DNA of 64,000 bases from Vanilla planifolia (GCA_023846275.1 CM043872.1:12393170-12457169); one strand, 5' to 3'. Numbered from the stretch's first letter, positions 49,690 through 62,105 are shown. Notes: generated by a model from the sequence alone, not told the origin. Translations and numbers: made by a program.

Positions 49690-51640
49690 TTTTTCTTGTC
49701 TCACTTTTTATATCTAGTTACACCATTTATTGGGCTCACTTTTAAGAAACTTTGTTCTCCTTTTTTAAGCTCAATTTTTTATGCTTGACATCAAAGTGGT
49801 TATTTGCTTATTTTGTGCCTTCTAAATCATTTCTTTAATCATCTAGATCTTATGAGTAGTCTCTCAATAAACTCAAATCCCATAATAGTGTTTTTAGTTC
49901 TATTATACCAACATAATAGCAATTGACATTTTTTTATCATATGATGCATTAAATGGCATCATCTTAATGCAAACTTGGTAATTGTAATATGAATTCTCCA
50001 TTTGTTAGGTGCTTATCCCAACTAGCAATAATCAAGGATGTTTATTCTCAACATATCCTTCAATGTCTTTATGGCCTTCTCTATCTAACCATTTGGTTGA
50101 GAATAAGAAATTGTATTGAATTTTTGTTAAGTTTTGGATGCTTTATGAACTCTTCTTTAAAAATCAGATTTAAATTTTGTTAGTCCCTCTTTGATACAAT
50201 GATCTTAGATACTCCATATTGTTTTATAATTTGAACAAAATATAATTTCTCTAGCCCCTTCATAAAACATATAATGCTAATAGGCAAGAAATGTTCATAA
50301 ACCATGTCAACCTATCTATGACTACTCATCTAACATCATCTCTTTAGCTAGTTCTTAAGAATCCCACAATAAAGTCTATGAAATTTTCTTTCCATTTTTA
50401 CATAGGAATAGGGAGTAAAAATAATAATTTCTCATATATTACTTACCTTTTAAATCAACTACATCCATTTTTATACCAAATAACTAGAATGATTACTTCA
50501 TATACCATAAGCTTCATGAAACAACATTTTCTTTAAATAAACTACAATTAAGATATACACTTTTCTTTTGAAATATAGAATTTTATTTTTGTTTATAATG
50601 TAGTCATCCTCCTTCTTTCAAGGACTCTTGCTTTTATTATTTTTTTTATGCTTCCCCATCTCTGACTAGAGATCTTTTTTAGTTCTTATAGCATGTCAAT
50701 TACAACTACCAAGTGAAACAAGGTTATTTTCATTTCCTATATGTAAAGCCACTGAGACTACTTGTTTAGCAATGACTAGCTCTCTTGTTCAAGCCATTCA
50801 TATTAGCTCTCTTGTCATAGCGTCAACAACTACATTAGCTTTACCCAAATGATATATAATCTCCAATTCATAATCCTTTATCAACTCAAATTATCTTCTT
50901 TTTCTTAGATTTTAACTCTTTTTGAGTAAATATATAGTTAAGGCTAATCATCTATGTATACTTAACTCTTTACCCTATAGAAAGAGTACTCCATATTTTT
51001 AATGTAAACATAATAGTAGAAAACTCCACCTCATGCGCTATATAGTCTTTTTTCATCCAATGTTTGCTACATGGAAGCATAAGCAATCACATGACCATTT
51101 TGCACGAGTACATATCTTAGTTTTTGCAAAGATGCATTATTATACACTTAAAACTCAACTAAATTTCAAGCAAAGCTATGACTAGTGTATAAATAAACTT
51201 TTTTATCAATTTTTGAAAACTCTTTTCACATTATAGAATCCACAAAAATAGAGCTAGATTTTGAGTGAACTATATCAAAGGAGCAATAGTATGAAAAAGC
51301 ATTTGACAAATTTCTCGTAATGGTAAGCCAACCCAAGAAAACTTTTTATTTCAAACACATTTGTTGGCTTTGTCTTAGTAATCATAACTACTTTGAAATC
51401 CACAAAGATTCTTTCTACAATGATGACTTGCTTCTAGAATGATATATCCTTAACCCAAAACCTAAATTTTTAAAACCTAACATGTAGTTGATGTTCATGT
51501 AATTTTTGTAATGATATTACAAATTCTACTTGTGTTCTACTTCATCTATACATATTGTCTAAATAAATCACAAGGCAATAATGAAGGTTATACCCATTTT
51601 TAATTCACATTTTTCTAATCTCAAATTATCTAAATAGATA
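49690..51640 (-). pseudogene. Tekay/Del-like gypsy pol remnant (RT end, RNase H, integrase)
   Basis: On the minus strand from about 51,550: broken RT thumb, then VFEIKSFLGLAYHYEKFVKC at about 51,355, matching 'VTEIRSFLGLAGYYRRFVEGF'. RNase H follows with VIAYASM, YIFTQKELK and SNVVVDAMTRELI. These match 'VIAYASRQLK', 'YIFTQKELNLRQRRWLE' and 'ANVVADALSR'. Integrase pieces are MVYEHFLPISI, YGVSKIIVSKRDQ, SIQFLILNQMVRERR-like, then SWDKHLTNGEF. They match 'HFLPV..T', 'HGVP.SIVSDRDPRF', 'HPQTDGQSER' and 'WD.HL.L.EFAYNNSY'. Near 49,690, KVS-KVSP is the start of the C-terminal GPY/F region. Many stops and frameshifts; the upstream RT core, protease and gag are missing. Confidence 0.8.
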
Positions 51641-52019
51641 TTATTTTATGCACGCTCCTCAAACATTAGCTTCACCAACAGCATCTTTTGATATCAATTT
51701 CTATTTCTCTATTTTTCAAGACATGCTACTTATTCCTCCAAGTTATTCCATATATTTACATCCTTCACGTCACATAAGCAGGAAATGCATATAAAAGGCG
51801 ATGAACCCCTTTTGAAATCTCTTTTATGTTGTTCTTGATGATCATGTAAATGTGAATTATGCTTGTAATGTCATAATTCCTTTTAAATTGCTTTTTATGC
51901 CAAGCCTTAATATGAAACAATATAAATGTTGCATGCAATATTATGATTTCTTTTTTAAACCCCTTTTCTATTCACTCATATTTTTATTTCTTTATAATGA
52001 AAATTTTTTATATTTTCAA
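51641..52019. other. Unassigned AT-rich sequence
   Basis: By position it could be RT or protease of the minus-strand Tekay relic, but no domain survives. The 71-codon plus-strand frame at 51,852-52,067 is not convincing. Confidence 0.35.
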
Positions 52020-52340
52020 AATTCTTGTGGTTCATTAACCACTCAATCATCTCTTAATTTTTCATAGTTCTTATTGCTTATTAACCACTCAAGCATGTTT
52101 TAGTCTTTCACATTTCTTGTAGATTATTAATCACTCGTGAAGTTTTCATCATTTCAAAACTCTCATAACTTATTAACCACTCTAACATTTTTAGCCTTTC
52201 ATATTTCTCTTGTCTTCTTAACCACTCAAGCATTTTTTTAGTCTTTCATATTCCCTATGGTTTCTAAATTTGAGGCATTTATTAGCATTTCATATTTTTC
52301 ATGTTTTTTTAAATATTTAAGCATCTTTATAATGGAATTT
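52020..52340. repeat. 46-bp tandem array, ~7 copies
   Basis: Units resemble ATTAACCACTCAAGCATTTT followed by TAGTCTTTCATATTTCTTGTGG. The anchor falls at about 52,034, 52,080, 52,126, 52,172, 52,217, 52,263 and 52,308, a nearly invariant 46-bp step. Copies vary by point changes, and the last two are the most decayed. Confidence 0.9.
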
Positions 52341-52409
52341 GCTTAGTAATGATATGTATTTCTTCTCTTCGCACACCTTACTAAAGTGAAAACTAGTGTA
52401 TGAATCCTA

Positions 52410-53640
52410 CAAAAGGGGGAGTGAACTATAGGTTTTAAAATATTTTTAGTAAATTTAAGATTGTATTTATTTATCAAAAAATTTTATAAAAATAATTTAA
52501 TATTTATAAAAAAAACTTTGATTTATAAATATATTAATTTATAATTTTTATGATAAAGAAAAATAAAAATAAAAGTTGAAATAGTACACTAAACTTTTTA
52601 GGTAGTTCAGTTCATATTAGAATCTACGTCCACCAACAATTGAGGTCAAGAAAAACTCCACTAGTAAAAAAGTTACAACTTGAGATTTTTCTTATAGTTC
52701 ACATATAACTTGAGATTTTTTCTTATGATTCACCTCCAATGTATTAGCTTTTGTAGGTTCAACTATAACCTGAGCTTTTACGAGTTCAATCGTAACTCGG
52801 TTTTTTACGAGATCACATCAAAATTGCACTTTTATAAATGCTAAGCTACTCAACCTAAAAGAAAAAAAATACTTTAAAAAATAAATTTTTGATAAAAATG
52901 TACAAATTTTTCTATGCTGTTAATGAAAGTTAAAAGGTATAAAGAGCTCAAAATTATGAAAAAAAAAATTAGAAAATGAAAGCTTAGAAGAATTAGGCTT
53001 AGTTGGAAGAATTTGGAATTTCAAGTAATCATAAGCGGTAGGTACTACTAGGGAAAATTTATGCCAGTAGAAAATGATACAACTCTTCTTTTAGATGTTG
53101 AAATCTTGCTCATGTTTATTAGTCATTTCATTCATAATGGTTTAATTTATAAAAAAATGTTTGGTCATAAACATTAAAAGGTCAAACAAAAGTTGTTTGA
53201 AAAGCTGCTTCCAAACAGCCTTTAAAACTCTTCCAAATGGCTCAAAAAATATTCTAAAATGGATACTACAAGGCATTTAGCCATTAGGAGGGATTGACCA
53301 GGGTCGTTGGATTTGATAGGAGATGATATAGATCATTAAATCTAATGCTAAATAAGCAGATGAGTTATAGATAGTTTGATCAAGACAAATTTGATCTAGG
53401 CCATTTGATCATACCAGATAAGATCTGGATTGTTTGATTCAACAATAATAAAGTCAGAGTAGATCTCAATGTTAAGATTCAAATAGGATAATTAAGAGCC
53501 ACATGATTCAAGGTTAAGATAGAAAAGAATTTTAGTCATCCAATAAGTTAGGATGAAGCTGTGACAATCAAATCTAAGGACAAATCATATGAAATCGATG
53601 AAATCAGTAATCACCATTAGATTTGAGAGATCAAATGGAC
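52410..53640 (-). repeat. Minus-strand Sirevirus-like LTR fragment
   Basis: AAGGGGGAGTGAACTATAGG at about 52,416 is the reverse complement of the C-rich block just inside Sirevirus 5' LTRs. That places an LTR to its right. 52,620-52,810 carries repeated AACTTGAGATTTTT and CGAGTTCAATCGTAACTCGG words. 52,985-53,570 is an inverted copy of 57,865-58,440. Confidence is high for the inverted match and moderate for the LTR identity. Confidence 0.5.
52985..53570 (+). repeat. Left arm of ~570-bp inverted repeat
   Basis: It pairs with 57,865-58,440 in inverted orientation. In matching order are GAAGAATTAGGCTTAGTTGG (partner GAAGATTTAGGCTTAATTGA), AAAAAAATGTTTGGTCAT, TTCCAAACAGCCTTTAAAAC, GGCTCAAAAAAT and GATCTGGATTGTTTGATTCA. 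The arms are roughly 70-75% alike by eye, with small indels. Confidence 0.8.
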
Positions 53641-54325
53641 GGTAGGATGGATGATTATCATCGATTAATAAAGCGGAGGTGAACTCCATCGTGCTATCAC
53701 AAAAAGCATGATCAGACGGTGTTGAGCGCTCCTAGTTTTGGATGTAGATGGGCACAAGGGATTTAGTATAACATTTCAAGGAAGGAAAAGTATTTGGACC
53801 TTATAAGCATTCTTATAGGAGTAATATTCGACCTTAGTTGAGGTTGGCTTCCCCTTGTACACTCAAGAATACATCACCTGGGCAAACTCACAACATACAG
53901 GTCTATACGGGTCTGACCATACCCATATGTATACTTAGTTCGCATGCTAGTTGGCTTGATCCAATGCCATATCCCATCCATTTTAGGAATTTGTCGTCAG
54001 TCAAAATGGGTTTGACCCAATTTTGTTCTGACTGTTTCCTAACCTGAGGCTTGCAAGTGTCGGCTCAAGCTTACTCGACCTGAGAGCTTTGCACTTAGGC
54101 ACAAGCTGGGATGTGACAGAAATATATATATATATATATATATTATTTTTAATTTTAAAAATTTAATAGAATTAATTTTTTGAAATTTAATCAAGATTTT
54201 ACAAATAAATTAACATGAAATTTAATAAGGATAGGATTTAACTAAGAAAAAGAATATGAGATTCAAAAATGGAATCCTATTTATTTGTTATATTAAAGAG
54301 ATGATTAAACAATTTAATGTTCAAA
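53640..54325. repeat. Direct repeat R, copy 1
   Basis: It matches 57,238-57,842 in the same orientation. Shared blocks: GATTAATAAAG, CTCCATCGTG, CATCACCTGGG, GAGGCTTGCAAGTG, GAGCTTTGCACTT and the AT-rich tail ending AAAGAGATGATT. On the minus strand the boundary of its GC-richer part reads TGTCACATCCCAGCTTG (ends at 54,118), like a gypsy LTR start. The shared AT-rich tail to the right would then have to be accounted for. A TA microsatellite at 54,122-54,142 interrupts this copy only. Confidence 0.8.
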
Positions 54326-54830
54326 TATGATTTAAAATTGATATGAAATAAGAGTTCTTAAAATCAATAAGCTGATATTTTATTTCATATAAAAAATATA
54401 TCAAAGCTTGGTACATATGTCTTCAATCCTTGAAACTTGCTAAACACTCCAAGGTATTTTGAAGACCACCAATTCACCATCTTCAAAGGTACATGAATTG
54501 TTTTTTACGTGTAAATTTGTTTCACACTAAACAAATATATTAGAATAAAATATTAAACATTTAAGACTTAACTCATCAAATACAAGGGTGACTCAATAAT
54601 CTCTTCCGTTTAATGATGAAAAAACATAAATATTTAGATAAAAATATAGAAAGTAAAAAAATATGATTAAAAAATGATAAGAGGTATTAAAAATATATAT
54701 GCTTCCCTTTACTTCATGCTCTCTTTTACTACATACTGCCCCTAACTTTATGACTAATCTAAATTTTATATAAACTATGATTATTCTCCCCTTTTAACAC
54801 CATAAAAAGGGAGGTATAATTTATACAATT
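54326..54830. other. Unassigned AT-rich sequence inside the minus-strand copia relic
   Basis: RT and RNase H of the minus-strand copia element should lie here, but none is recognisable. They appear to have been deleted. Confidence 0.4.
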
Positions 54831-57237
54831 TTTATTATACCATTGAAGGAGATTTGCAAATACATAAGAAAATTCTTACTTTAAATGTACACACTCTAAT
54901 TCTACTAATTATTTAATGACATACTATCTAATAAAGTAAAATCTTATATTTTTGTGATTTTTCCTATAATGATGAAGTTGATTATATACATTTAGTAACA
55001 GGGTTAATATTATTTGTCATAGTTACTTCTTTCTTATATAGTTTATTTTTGAATACTTATTTAACTCTAATTAATTATTGATCACTAAGTATAAGAACTA
55101 ATTCTTATACTTAATTTCTCTCAATTCTAAGTTCATTAATAACTCCATTTAATCATTCAATTTTTATTAACTCATCAAACACAATATGTATGTTTTTATC
55201 TTTCTAACTCTTAAATCAAATTAATAAAATTTTTAATTATTTTGTTTTTTTATTCAAAGGAAAATAACTAACATAAATCTAAAAAAATCATTAATAATCT
55301 CAAACTTATATTAATTTCTAAAAATCAAATAAATTATCTCCAAATATATACTAATTATCATATCATTTTTAGGTCAATATCATACATGACTTAGTCATTT
55401 GTTTTCTTTCTCTCCTACACCCTTACACGCTTTCTAATTTTCTAGTAAACAAAACTTTTCATGGTCTTTATTTTTTATTCTTATGAAATTTGACTCTAAT
55501 AAATTTAAAAAAATCAATGTCAATCACAAATCCAAGTTTTTTTTGAACTTAAGATTTTTGTGTACAAAATAAATTATCTATAAAGGTCCATTAATGGTTA
55601 AGTAATTTTTAGGTTTAAAGAAAGATTTAACTTGTTTTCTTTTTTTGGCATGATTAACACATTTTCAATTAATCTTATTTTGCTTCAAAGGACCTCAAAT
55701 TACATCTAACTTGCTTATTTTCTTTAAACTGAAATAACCAACATAACTTAGTCTTTTATGCCATAAAATGTTCTCACTTGAATCTATAACTTAGCTTTTA
55801 ATTTGTTATCTTCTAATTAATAAAACTTAATCACATAAGTGTTTCATTTTTTACCAATTATTAATACTTGATCATCTTTTAATATTTTGTAACATTGAGT
55901 ATTAAAATTAACAAAATAACCAAGATCACATCATTGAAAAATAAGTTCTAAATAATTAATATTAGTTGACATTAAAAGTCTAGAATGATTTGACATTCTA
56001 ACCTAATCTAAATAAGCTTATGATTACAAACATTTTACAAATGAGTCACACAAACTCACAAAGCAAGACATGTCTCCATAAGTCCTAAAATATGATGACA
56101 TACTTACAAAACTACCTAATCATTAAATTTAGGAACCCAAACCATCTTGGTTCAATAATAGTAGGGTGTAGACGTTATGATTTTCCTAAGAAATTTTCAA
56201 AATTTGTTTCCTTAAGAATCAACTCTATCTCTTTTACTTTAGATTTATGAAATTTCTAATTAGGCAATCAAATGAAGATTTCAAAATTTAGAATAATAAT
56301 TACATATAATATTATATTTAACTTGATAAGATATATGCAAAAAAAGAATATATGATGTATTGAACACATGGATATATTATTTTTTTCAATCTATAATTAT
56401 CATACAAATATACATTATTTTTTGTCACATGGTTGTAAGATGAAGTATGTTTAAACACATGTGAATCATTCAAGTAAACATTACTCTTTTACATATTATT
56501 AAATGAAGTAGCATATGAAGGTACATGTACATGATTATAAGTAGATACATGAGAAACTAAACTAATATACTTTGATTTTAGATCATGCATTTCTTTTTCA
56601 AGTGAATCAATTTTTTTTATTTTTTCTTTAAGTAAACAGTTTTTTCTTAAATTATCATTCTCTAATTTTAAAACATCATTACATGTAGTATGCTTCAATA
56701 ATTCATTTTCTTATTCTATATTTGAAGCTTTCAAACATGAAACATTGGAAATATAAGTATGAACTTTATTAGTTAAAGAAATATTTTTTTCTTTAAGTGT
56801 ATCACATTGTTCATGCAATTCAACTATTCTAGATTCATGTTTGACACAAACTTTCTTAAGATTATCATACATGTTATGTAATTTTTTTATGCTGAAAAAG
56901 TAATTTTTTAAAAGAATTTAGTATTTCATCATAAGATCTAAAAGTAGACTCACAACCATAATTAGAAGTATTTGATACAAGTTTACCTCCATGGTTCATT
57001 TCTAAATTGAGTTTCTTATTCTTCCTCTTCTTCTTTTCTTTTTTTGTGGTTCATCTCTTTTTTATCATTAATAATATCTTGAGATTCATTCTCACTGTAC
57101 AATTTATCTAATCCCTACGTTATCTTAAAATAAGTTGTAGCCATACACACTCTCATACTAATTTATTGAGATAATGTACAAAATAAGTAATTCATTCTTT
57201 TAGTAATTAATTGAATTAATATTCTTGATTTATTACA
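54831..57237 (-). pseudogene. Sirevirus gag and integrase relic, internally deleted
   Basis: Read on the minus strand from about 57,080, a Lys/Arg-rich run is followed by LEMNHGGKLVSN, then a 70-codon coiled-coil frame at 56,489-56,698 with LENDNLRKN, IDSLEKEMHDLKSKYISL. A Lys-rich run plus a Glu/Lys/Leu heptad coiled coil is usual for Sirevirus gag C-termini. Near 56,140 VWVPKF matches the Sirevirus 'IWVPK' tag before protease. At 55,780-55,600 SENILWHKRLSYVGYFSLKK and KQVKSFFKPKN are the GAG-pre-integrase domain ('WHRRLSH...L.KLSK', 'GKQ.KSSFK'). By 55,190 YFPLNKKTK and HIVFDEL already mark the end of the integrase region. Only ~350 bases separate these, where ~900 are usual. The integrase core is therefore deleted and RT/RNase H are missing. 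Confidence 0.75.
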
Positions 57238-57842
57238 CATGGAATGAATGTTCATCACCGATTAATAAAGTGCAGGTAAGCTCCATCGTGCGTTCACAAA
57301 AATGCATGATTGAATGGTGTTGAGTGCTCCTGGTTTTGGACTTCATAAACATTCACTTGGGTGTAATATTTTAGCTTAGTTGGGGCTAGCTCCTCCCTTG
57401 TGCGCTCAAGAATTCATCACCTGGGTGTACTCGTAACGTACAGGTTTATTCGAGTCTTATTTGACCCATACATATGCTTTGTTCGAGTGCTACCCAACTC
57501 AATCTAATGCCTTACCCCATCCGATTCAAGAATTTGCCATCAACAAAGATAGGCTTGACTTGATTTTGTTTCGACTGTTTCTTGACTCGAGGCTTGCAAG
57601 TGCCCATTCAACTTGCCTGGCTATGAGCTTTGCACTTCAGGACAAGCTTGGATGTAGCAAAAACATTTTTCTTTTCTAATTATGAAAAATTTTACCAAAT
57701 TAATTTTTTTTAATTTAATTACATTTTAGCAAACAAACTATTATAAAATTTGACAAGGTGATTTAACTAAGAAAATGGTTGTGGGATTCCAAAATAGAAT
57801 CTTATTCATTTTTTAAATCAAAGAGATGATTGAACAATAAGA
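57238..57842. repeat. Direct repeat R, copy 2
   Basis: Partner of 53,640-54,325, same orientation. The boundary of its GC-richer part reads TGCTACATCCAAGCTTG on the minus strand (ends at 57,661). The pair encloses the minus-strand copia relic, so R could be its LTR, or an independent insertion present twice. A 72-codon frame inside (57,461-57,679) has no family resemblance. Confidence 0.8.
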
Positions 57843-59230
57843 TGACCAAAATCTCATCCAATTTTATCAGACAACTAACATTCCTTCCACCTTGTCAAAT
57901 AACCCATCCTTGAATCAAGCGACTTAGAGATTTCGATTTTGAATCTATGGTTGAGATCAATATCTCCTTTATAATTCATGAATCAAATGATCTAGATCTC
58001 ATCTAATGTGATCAGATGACTCATATGTAATATGCTTCACCTAACCGTTCATAACTTAACTACTTTAATAGTTTTTGATATGATGGTCTAAAACTTTCTA
58101 ATAAAATCCAATGGTTTATGTCGATCCTACCTAACAGCTAATTCCTTATCTATTCTTTGAGCCATTATAAAAGCTCTTTGTAATAAGTTTTTAAGTTGTT
58201 TGGTAGTAGCTTATGAAAGTACATTTCTTTGATTTTTTTTAAAACTATGATCAAACATTTTTTTATAAAAATACCCAAGCTTTATGAATAAAATAACTAA
58301 TTAATTTGAACCAAGCTTTGAGATCTCAATAAGCATTATATGATATTATATTGGTATAAAATTCTCCTAATAGCACATTATGGCTTAGTATTACTCAAAA
58401 TTTCAAATTCTTTCAATTAAGCCTAAATCTTCTATGTTTTTATTTTCTTAATTTTTTAATCAAAACATGTGTTGACTTATTATAATTCAAATAAGTAATA
58501 ATGACTAATTGACCTATTTTGAAATTGATTTTAGTCGTTAGAAAAAGTCTATAAATAAGATAATTTTAAACATAATTGATTGATGATTTTTATTATAAAA
58601 ATTTGGTAAAATTTAAAAAAAATGAAAATTATTCAAGTTATTGGTAGTTGATGCAAATTTGTCTTTCCTTCACTATCTTATTCATCATCAAGCTTTAAAT
58701 TCTTCTTTCTTTTAAAAGCAATTAAATTATCAAATTTCTTACTTCCTTATTAATTCAATTAAAAGAATGATGCATTTATGCATCATGAAGCATTTCAACT
58801 ATAGGATTTTTATTTATATCAAATTTAATTTTTTATTATCAAATGCTTTCTTCTATTGCTAATTCTAGTTTTATTGTAAAGCTGTTATAGCTTGTCTCTC
58901 TTATTTTGTTTATTTTAAGAGCTTAGTTTACCCATCTTTGGACGATAGCTTACATTGATTATTTTTATTTTTTTGATTTTTATTGAGGTTGGATATAGGC
59001 TTAATTTTAATCATATCACCTAAAAATGATTAGTATATTTTTTTTATTTTTATGATTTTTTATTTTATAATTTTTATAAAAATTTATTATTAAGTGAAAA
59101 CTAATGTGTTTTAAAATAAAATTAAAGTTTGCATAAAATTATTTTTAGAGGCTTACTTGAAATTATTAAAAATTACTTTAAAATATTTTTTAAATAAACT
59201 TTTAAGAAATTTTAATTTTAATTTTCACCT
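57843..59230 (+). repeat. Sirevirus LTR copy A (chimeric U3)
   Basis: From about 58,445 to 59,230 it matches 61,320-62,105: AAACATGTG-TTAC, AATAATGACTAATTG, a TATAAATA box at about 58,550, CATCATCAAG-TT, CACCTAAAAAT and the AT-rich U5 end. The first ~600 bases do not match copy B but match the inverted arm at 52,985-53,570. The end, TTGAGCCACACTTCAA, resembles TTGAACCATACTTCAA just past the LTR at about 15,010. Confidence 0.7.
57865..58440 (-). repeat. Right arm of ~570-bp inverted repeat
   Basis: Inverted copy of 52,985-53,570. It is joined at about 58,440 to the promoter-proximal and R-U5 part of a plus-strand Sirevirus LTR. Confidence 0.8.
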
Positions 59231-59274
59231 TACATTGTCTTGTTGAGCCACACTTCAATCTCTTCTTCTCATGA

Positions 59275-59770
59275 GTAAAGACCCCATTACTAATAGACAC
59301 TAGCATAGCAATAGCAAGAATTACCACCTTAATTCCTTATTGCCAGGAGCAGGGGACAAACAAAATGCCTCCTCCTTAGCTTGCTTTTGATAGAAGTTTG
59401 ATGTAGAGATAATGGTAATAGAGAGAAGGTTGTCTTATGTATGCCAAAGAGGGAATTAGGAAAGGTAAATGTCGTTTTGGGTAGTTCTTGGGTCATAGGT
59501 ATATTATTTATATGTAATATTTTTATTTATCATTTAAACTCCTAAACTTTAATTGATGATTTTAAACAAACTTTTATCGAGATGAAACAAATATTATTAG
59601 TCTCCTCTCAACAAGCTCTATTTAATAATATATTTATTTCTATATTATGAATATTTTATTTTTTTTAGTCACTTCTAGTATCTTTTATAATATTTTCATC
59701 ACACTTATGAATTAATCTTAAAACATTAATATAATATAATTACTTCAAAATTTTGGAGATATTACACACT
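59275..59770 (-). repeat. Gypsy LTR 5' part, copy A
   Basis: On the minus strand it starts TGTAATATCTCCAAAATTTT (end at about 59,770), a chromovirus-type LTR start. It matches 62,120-62,640 and, less closely, 49,100-49,570 beside the Tekay-like pol. It abuts the copia LTR on its left. Confidence 0.65.
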
Positions 59771-60113
59771 AGTATATGCTCACACATGCACACACATTAA
59801 TATTATAAATAAGAAACAATAGGAACCAATGGGTATAATAATATGGTTAACTTTAAGAATGAAAGAAAAGTGCATGAGCAATTGAGAATATATTTTATTT
59901 TATGTTAAATGTTTTGAATATAATTCTAAGACTGAAACATTTTATAACATTATGAATACTTTATTTAACCTGACGTTTTGTTATTGTTGAGTGTATATTG
60001 ATTGGGTTTATTATTTTTTATAGTTGAGTAAGTCCTGACATTCTCACTCCTTCACTACTTCCTTTTTCTTTCTTTCTCTAGCCATATTCCTTTCTCTTAA
60101 GCACTTCCTATTG
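59771..60113. other. Flank shared with 62,640-62,957, then pyrimidine-rich spacer
   Basis: The first ~200 bases, through GAAACATTTTATAACATTA at about 59,935, recur at about 62,940. 60,050-60,100 is CT-rich. No gene. Confidence 0.6.
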
Positions 60114-62105
60114 TGATATTGATCCCTAACCATGGTGCTTTTTTAATGATAATAAATTTTAAGTATTTTTAATAAATATAATTGAGTAATTTTTTAGATT
60201 ATAGATAGTCAATGCTCATGTTCATGAAAGAATCACTTGAAGAAGAGAAGCAAATGTCGAATTTCATGAAAGTCATCTTGGTAGAGTGATATACTACTAA
60301 AAGATTTATTTTGAGTTTAATTTTTAGTATTTTATTTTATTTAGAATACTAAGCTTAATTGAAATCACTTGTGTAAAGTACGAAACTTTGATTTATTGTA
60401 ATTATTTTATAAAAATATTAGAATTTGAAAATCATGATCATCTTATTTTTAATTTATCTTGATCATCTTAAGAAGTATTTTATCTTGATTATTTCTTTGA
60501 AAATCTTTTTTCATAAATTATTTCAAATAATATAATATAATAATTATTATTATTTAGTATAAATAATAAAAAAAATTTAAAAAAATTAATTTTACTTGGC
60601 CTTCATTATCCTAACACTAAGTGCCAAGTATTGGGTTATGGCACAACTCCTAAACCTGTTTGATGTAATACTCAAGTTAGGACATGACTTTTGAACCCAT
60701 GAGAATAATTTCAAGTTGAGACATAAATCCTCAAACCTATTATGCATAAGCATACACTGGAAAGCAAGTGTAATCACCTCCTAAGAGAACCAAGGAGTAG
60801 CTGACCCCAATGTTAAGGCTAACTCAATGGTGTAGGAAAGCTATTATGAACAGATAAAACAACAATGTATATAACATATGAGACTAAAACATAGAGTTGT
60901 TTCATGTGACTGACTTCAAAATTGTGAGAGTGGCATGAGTAATTTGGTAGCACAATATTGTGATTCAATGGTCGCTATCTTGTCTACCATTTTTTTAGGG
61001 CTAATTCAACCAATCATCATATTGTATAATTTTGCAATCAAATAGTTCAAAATTAATCTATATGTAAGATATAAATTTGGTTGTTCACTCATGATTGAGA
61101 TCTAACGAAGATCAAAACTTAGTTTGTAAACAACACTAATTTAAATCTAGTAGTTTGATCACACAATTTTATGATCGAACATACTAGATTCCTTTCGATC
61201 ATGTGGCTCTCTTCTCTTTGATTTGGATTTGACTGTCCTAATAACTTTCAATGAACTATTTATGTAACAACTATTTTAGTCATTATTTTTGAACTATTCA
61301 CATTGTTATTAAAATTTTTATACTTAAGTTTTTAATTAAAACATGTGCTTACCTATTTTAGTTAAAATAATTAATAATGACTAATTGGATCATTTGGAAA
61401 TTGCTTTCAATCATTAGAAAAATGTTTATAAATAGGAGATTTTTAAACATAATTGATTAATGAATTTTTATAAAAAAATTTGATAAAATTTGAAGAAAAA
61501 CTTTCAAGTCATTTAAGCCATTAATAGTTTATGCTCATTGTCACTTTCGGTCATTGTCTCTTTCATCATCAAGATTCAAATTCTTCTTTCTTCTTAAATC
61601 AGTTATCAATTTTCTTACTTCTTAATTGATTATTAAAAAATAATACATTTGTATATTGTTAAGCATTTCATCAAACATAAGATTTTTGTTTGTATGAAGT
61701 TTGATTTTTTTCTCCAAATTCTTTTCTTTTACTACCAACTTTTTTATTATAAGGTCTTTGTAACTTGCCTCTCTTGTTTTTTTTTGTTGGGAGGACTTTG
61801 TCTACTTATCTTTTAACAAAAACTTATATTAATTATTATTTATTTTTTCTTGGTTTTTATTGAGATTAGGCATATATTTGATTTTAAATCGAATCACCTA
61901 AAAATCATTGGTATATTTTTTTAATTTTTGATGTTTTTTTTATTTTAAAATTTTTATAAAAAATTATTATTAAATAAGATTAATGTATTTTGAAATAAAA
62001 TTAAAGTTTATATAAAATCATTTTTAGAGTCTTACTTAAGCTTATTAAAAATTATTTTAAAAAATATTTTTTTAAATAAGTTTTAAAAAAATAAAAAATT
62101 TTATT
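60114..62105 (+). repeat. Sirevirus LTR copy B, near full length
   Basis: It starts TGATATTGATCCC, as the LTRs at 13,162 and 19,234 do. Its early part shares AATTTTTAGTATTT and GAAATCACTTGTG-type blocks with them. A TATAAATA box lies at about 61,427. The end near 62,105 is set by divergence from copy A. The 61-codon minus-strand frame at 60,592-60,777 is not a recognised gene. No internal element domain follows, so it is a solo or recombined LTR. Confidence 0.7.

Noticed and set aside
56489..56698. Coiled-coil frame that might be a small host protein
   Set aside because: Its position between the Lys-rich run and the WVPK and GAG-pre-integrase blocks makes it part of a Sirevirus gag relic.
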